Shown here piece by piece: positions 59,660 through 64,000 of a DNA stretch of 64,000 nucleotides. Source of the stretch: Pleurodeles waltl (lineage: Eukaryota; Chordata; Amphibia; Caudata; Salamandridae). The notes under the pieces are model-generated. The model had not been told where the DNA came from. It worked only from the letters and a program-made list of their open reading frames with translations, and made no database searches. Made by a program: the position numbers and the translations under genes. Every line of letters starts with the position of its first letter. Within the stretch, counting starts at the first letter, position 1. Location: contig NC_090450.1 of assembly GCF_031143425.1 (NCBI RefSeq), forward strand, positions 167,765,486 to 167,829,485, written 5' to 3'.

Positions 59660-59742
59660 GTAGCGCCCCCCCCCCCCCCACGCCTTGAGACCCTAGCTGG
59701 TGAGTAGCACGCTCTACAAATATCTGATTGATTGATTTAGGT
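59660..59742 (+). repeat. SINE-like 3' end with (C)n and GATTGATTGATT tail
   Basis: A run of about 15 C, then GCCTTGAGACCCTAGCTGGTGAGTAGCACGCTCTACAAATATCTGATTGATTGATTT. The compact GC-rich body and a short simple-repeat tail suit a truncated SINE or the 3' end of its partner LINE. No tRNA-derived A and B boxes were found upstream. Confidence 0.4.
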
Positions 59743-61480
59743 GACCAGTAGGAAAGAACAGACACGTATTCTACCCAACTTTTATACATTGTGTGTCGTG
59801 TTTTTTCTTTTGTAAATTTCATAGGGATTCTAAAGTATTCAAGAGGGGGAAGGTAACAACCTCATTCTGTGTGCTGAATCAAAATATGCTCAGGGAGATA
59901 TAATTTGTGTCCGACAGTACCCTGGGTTTTCGATTCTGTTTTCTGCCATTCAATGGAGAATAATTTGTGTAAGTAGTCTTTATAACCAATTGTCAATCTA
60001 AGTAGCCACATTACTGCACACTTTTCCCCATGCAATTTCTTCTAGGTAGTACTTTGAGGAAATCACTTATGCAAAAACCCCACGATTAATCACTATTTCG
60101 GCAAAATCCATTATTGCAAATCATGGGTCATATCCATGCACCTATATTTAAAACATTGCACTGTCTATAGTGCATACACTTAACTAAAAAAATGTAGGCC
60201 CTATGGTGAACCTGTGTGCTGGACCCAGGAAAGAGCTTTGTGTCTTCATATTTCACTATCAGGAAAGAGCTTTGTTCCTTTTTTTCAACATATTTCACTG
60301 ACCAAAGTTTATACACCCAACTGGGAAATTCAACTAGTCAGTGCTTGAAATGCAAGCAGCGCATCTTGACAACGGAATGCAGTTGTTGCCTCTCCTTTTT
60401 TTCATATTTGTGCTGTCGGAGGCTCAGTACTACTCAGATAAACTCTCAGTTAAGTGTCTCCACTTTAGGCAGTGTCAAATCTGAAAAACACAGCTCTGCT
60501 CAGCCCAGAGCACATCGTCTTGATATAGCTGGTAAAGATAGTGTACCAGCTGGGGACAGCTCAGTTCAGAAACATGGGTTAGTGGCTGCCAAACTGCATT
60601 CTTTGTAGCTCACGTGTTAACTTGTACAGTTTCTTTAGTTACGATGGACAGTGTGAGGTCTTAAAAACAGGCCCACAGCTTTGTATTGGCCAGCAGCGTG
60701 GTGCTGCTGATTCACAAAGCAGAAACGACTTTTGTGTGCAATGCTACATAAGAGTAGATGTGTGAGGGACCAGGTTTTTTTTCTTGGTATGGGGTAAGCC
60801 TTAGTGGATTGTACAACTGGGTTTCTCCATTAGCAACTTAGGTACTGCAATATCAGCTATTTAAGGCTGCATCATCAACTTACGTGCTGCACAAAAGATG
60901 CAGAACGGATCTGTGCACTCATTTTCTTTAACAAATCCTACTTTTCACAGCATCTGTTCTACCTTTTTAACACTGCAAGATGGAATATAAACTCCAGGCA
61001 ACGCTGATCAGAAACGCTTAGAAACAGAAATAAGTGTCTACGGTTCAGTGCTTCTGAACTGTTGCAGAGGCCATCACTATCCCAGGCAGCCACTATAATG
61101 GCTGCCTGGGACCTGTAAGGACCAGCGTGACTGGTTTGGTGGCCGGACGGCGCCCACTTCAAAGGACCTTGCCCCCCCTGTGACTTCCTCAGTAAGGAAA
61201 AAAACACCAAGTTTGACGCGAAGGTAAGGGGGGGCAATGGGGGAAGAGTGTATGTTTAAACCTCCCAGTAGGGGGACGGGAGTCTTACTGCTATGGGTGA
61301 AAACAGGGGTATAAGGTGCGCTGTCCCCCCACTGAGGCATACTGGAAGACGGGGGACAGCACGCAATTGATCAACGACAGGAGGATAACGGTGGATCCGG
61401 AACCTGGGAGGCTAGCGGCCGAGAGGCATCCAGCGGCATGGCCCTGTTCCCTACCATAATCGTGACTTCACAGCTGTCTC
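59743..61480. other. No gene seen
   Basis: Frames up to 130 codons (60,216-60,608) without recognisable motifs. CAGTGCTTGAAATGCAAG at about 60,338 resembles one end of the hAT-like MITE at 50,253, without a second end. Confidence 0.35.
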
Positions 61481-61489
61481 TGACATTGT

Positions 61490-61905
61490 GAAAACACCTC
61501 CATAGCCTGGGTTCACCAGAATGCAGAGGACCGCTGCCTTGGCAGGGACACAACTCTACAGCAACCAGCTGCATAACGCTTCGGAATCACCAGTGGGCCA
61601 ATGATTAAAGTGACAGATTCTCACTCTGAAATGTGTGGTTTATAATCCACAGTCATTTCCTTCGTGATCACTGCCACGACCCAGGGTTTCCATGGTGCAG
61701 AGGACCACTGCTGGGGTACTGACACAACTCTGCATCGACCAGCAGAGGATTGCACCCAGTATCACTGCTATGGGCCGGGTTACCATTCTGCAAAGGACCG
61801 CTGCTCAGGAAGCAATGCGACTCTGCATTGGCCAGCAGATGAGCACCCGTGATCACCATGACAACCCAGGCTCAGAGGACCACTGCTGAGGTGGCGACGC
61901 AACTC
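61490..61905. repeat. Degenerate tandem repeat, ~100 bp unit, about 4 copies
   Basis: Blocks CAGAGGACC(A/G)CTGC and (A/G)C(A/G)ACTCT(G/A)CA(T/G)C(G/A)(A/G)CCAGC recur at about 61,520, 61,697, 61,794 and 61,878, spaced about 100 bp after the first pair. Frames on both strands are open through parts of it and are not supported as genes. Confidence 0.65.
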
Positions 61906-62616
61906 TGAGGCACCCCTGGTACAGTTTGTAGGGCCAGGAAGGTAGAGTAGCTTTCGAAAGCAAGGCACAGTGGACTCCTGAGGAGTTATCAGCATTGCGA
62001 TGCTGAGCTTCTTTTTGGATCCATTTATGCGGCGTGGCCTGAAGGCTGAACCAGTGCTGTAGAGTGTATGGACCAGCAAACCGAGACACCTGCACACCGG
62101 CTCGTGCACTACGAGGTGAGGGTACCACTCCAAGCGTACCTGTAGACATTTCTCTCCTTTTTCTTTTTTTTTTAAAAAAAAAAGAAGAAGAAAAATACTT
62201 CTCTAGTCACAGGATTGACTTGTGGCTGCAGGGCACAGCATGCAGCCAGGGACACAGAGCTCCAAAAGTATTTTACCAGAGTGGTGGGGACAGAGGAGAG
62301 GGTACATATAGAGAAGAGACGTGTGAGAAGAGACGTATGAGGTGTTGTCTGTGTCAGAACGGTTTGATTCTCAGGCCCTCTGGCACTGCAAATTGAGGTT
62401 TCTAGTCCAGGTGTGTCTTTGGTCATTCTCCCAGAAGGAGGAAACAGAGTTAACCAAAGGAGCAAGTTCAGATATCCTCACACTGGTTTCTGTACCTAAA
62501 TTTAAAAAAACAAAGGAAAAAAGAAGGAAGTGACTTTAGAAATATTAAGTGATAAAGAAATAACTGACCACACCCCCCCGATCCAACAGTAACAGAGGAG
62601 AGTAAGGGCAACAATT
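61906..62616. other. No gene; low-complexity T/A run at 62,160-62,200
   Basis: A TTTTCTTTTTTTTTTAAAAAAAAAAGAAGAAG inverted low-complexity stretch lies near 62,160-62,195. No other structure was recognised before the DIRS-like region. Confidence 0.4.
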
Positions 62617-64000
62617 TCAAGCATGGAGGACTAGGCCCACTTGCAGCAACCCGGTGATATTGAGGAAATGCTTAACAAGATAAGAATGGAAACCTGCAAA
62701 GCATGGCAAAGACTGGTTGCACCAAAAATGGCAGAAGATGCAAATGAAGCCCCCAGAGTATGGCAGGTGGACACGGCAGTGAGCACCCAACAGGGTAGCA
62801 GGAGGAGCAAGTGCAGAGGAAGCTCCTTTGCAAAAACCAGGTAAATGCAGGAGGAGTGACATCAGAATGCTTAAGAAGGGCACGGAAAAAAAGAGGCTAG
62901 GGCAGGCAGTCCTCCGCCTATGGCCATCCCGGTCAACCCAGCAGCAGGGAAAAGGAGAAAGTGCAGAGGGTGAGCATATCAGTGCAATAATAAAAGAATG
63001 CTTTAAGTCATTTGCACCCCTGCTATTTAACAGTAATGGCGTTATGCAAAGCCAGTCTCTGGGGTGGTTTCGGTGTTTGAAGATGAAATAGAAGCGCAAG
63101 TGAGCAGAGGTGACCAGTTAATGAGAGAATATGGAGGATGGAGTTCATTGACATATTCCCCCTATTGAAAACACAGGTGGAGGGGCTAGACCTCACATAG
63201 TATGATAAAAAGGAAGAGGACAGGGGCAAAAAGAAGGAGAGGCAGGAAAGAGAGGAACTTTGACAACTGGATATATGCATTCAGTGTGATGGCATGTGTT
63301 ACAGTTAAGAAATACCCCCACTGCATTGCACATCTTTGGCTGTATGAGTTAAAAAAACATGAGGCACATAGACAGTTTTCCATGTGATGCATGGCTTGAG
63401 TATGATAAGGGTTTCAGACTAAAGATGCATGCTCACCCACTGATGGACTGGAACAAGGAGGATGTGTCTAGCTACATCCACAAAATGATGGTGGCAAAGG
63501 AAGTAAAGGCATGGGCGGGAAAGAGTGAGCAGCCCTTTCAGAGCATCCATTTCAAGGGGAAGCAGAAGAGGTTTAGGCCAGCACATAGGTACAAATCAGG
63601 CCAAAACTGGAAAGCCTCTGGTGGCAGGGGGCCGCCAGACATAGACTAGAAATATGACACTCACAAATGCATGTGGGGGGCAGGATGTAATCTCAGACAC
63701 CCCTGTTCCTCTTGTGGGGGGATCACCCAGGCTCTGGAAACATGCGTAGCAAGCGTTGAGCAGACAAACAGGAAAAGCGAAAGAGGCCATAAGGTGTGGG
63801 TGTGCAAAGGGTGGGGTCCAGGGAAATGGGCAAGTTTCCGGCTGGCCAGGTTCCCCATCAACATGCACTTGCTCAGGAAAATAGCCAATGATTACACCTA
63901 CAAGGAGTATGCATGGCTCCTAGTAAAGGGTTTTGAGGAAGGATTCATTATATCATTTAAGGACACCACAACAAGGAGTGGAGGTAGGAACGTGAAATCT
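62617..64000 (+). mobile_element. DIRS-like retroelement, 5' part, runs off the window
   Basis: Broken coding stretches read in one direction to the window edge. From about 63,250: NFDNWIYAFSVMACVTVKKYP, then YDKGFRLKMHAHPLMDWNKEDVSSYI, a basic tail, then CMWGAGCNLRHPCSSCGG (CX5CX3H followed by CX2C) at about 63,670-63,725, and finally an open frame FPINMHLLRKIANDY...LLVKGFEEGFIISF from 63,850 to 64,000. This order resembles the gag-like ORF and the start of the RT/recombinase ORF of amphibian and fish DIRS-type elements as I recall them. RT and tyrosine recombinase would lie beyond the edge, so the call is not proven. Confidence 0.5.
63202..63850 (+). pseudogene. DIRS-like gag C-terminal part with CCCH and CXXC motif
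   Basis: A frame change near 63,380 separates the upstream conserved piece (63,202-63,387) from 63,359-63,649, where a stop precedes the Cys-rich segment. The Cys/His pattern C-X5-C-X3-H, then C-X2-C, would bind zinc. No catalytic motif is expected here. Function in a gag-like RNA-binding protein is inferred. Confidence 0.5.

Overview
The window is repeat-dominated vertebrate DNA. No host gene or exon could be recognised: almost every credible coding stretch belongs to a retroelement, and most are broken. The repeat classes (foamy-virus-like endogenous retrovirus, Penelope-like element, several APE-type LINEs, a Ty3/gypsy remnant, a DIRS-like gag region, many TWA-target MITEs and a ~2.1 kb LTR family) suggest a large amphibian genome. 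A salamander or newt is most likely, but this is an inference from repeat content, not a marker-gene identification.

Layout. 0.5-4.1 kb: decayed LINE (+) with a small MITE inside it, abutting an LTR fragment (4.08-4.45 kb). 4.93-5.40 kb: ~70 bp minisatellite, each unit holding an 8 bp inverted repeat. 5.6-8.3 kb: decayed, internally deleted Ty3/gypsy element. 8.7-9.5 kb: Penelope-like fragment with a GIY-YIG domain. 9,767-22,664: one ~2.1 kb solo LTR (5 bp duplication AGAAG), split by an almost complete 10.8 kb foamy-like endogenous retrovirus at 10,446-21,244 on the minus strand. 23-26 kb: MITE-like remnants. 26.0-26.8 kb: LINE 3' fragment (-). 26.95-27.88 kb: diverged solo LTR related to the foamy-like LTR, followed by a 3 x 129 bp tandem repeat. 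31.8-32.2 kb: another LINE 3' fragment. 33.4-34.7 kb: ~140 bp satellite-like repeat. 39.3-44.9 kb: LINE with preserved 5' end, ~13 bp target duplication and (GAT)n tail. 45-52 kb: palindromic MITEs and a complete solo LTR (47,076-49,202). 53.6-56.4 kb: related LTR-like element holding a MITE. 61.5-61.9 kb: ~100 bp tandem repeat. 62.6 kb to the edge: 5' part of a DIRS-like element.

The centrepiece is the foamy-like provirus. Read on the minus strand it has 5' LTR (21,244-20,239), a primer-binding site resembling tRNA-Lys1,2, gag without Cys-His boxes but with a YNLR motif in a basic tail, a separate pol starting at its own ATG (protease, RT with FVDD, RNase H, HHCC/DDE integrase), pol overlapping env, a ~1018-codon env with an N-terminal membrane leader and RKKR cleavage site, a 164-codon accessory frame where foamy viruses carry tas/bel, a polypurine tract and the 3' LTR (11,451-10,446). 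A 4 bp duplication (GTTT) flanks it. The two 1006 bp LTRs differ at about 13 positions by eye, so the insertion is fairly young, yet gag, pol and env all carry stops and pol also a frame change, so this copy is defective.

Order of events readable here: the host LTR inserted, then recombined or was captured as a solo LTR, then the foamy-like virus integrated into it. The other elements are independent insertions of different ages. Boundaries given as terminal repeats and target duplications were read directly from the sequence; family assignments rest on motif recognition without a database search.
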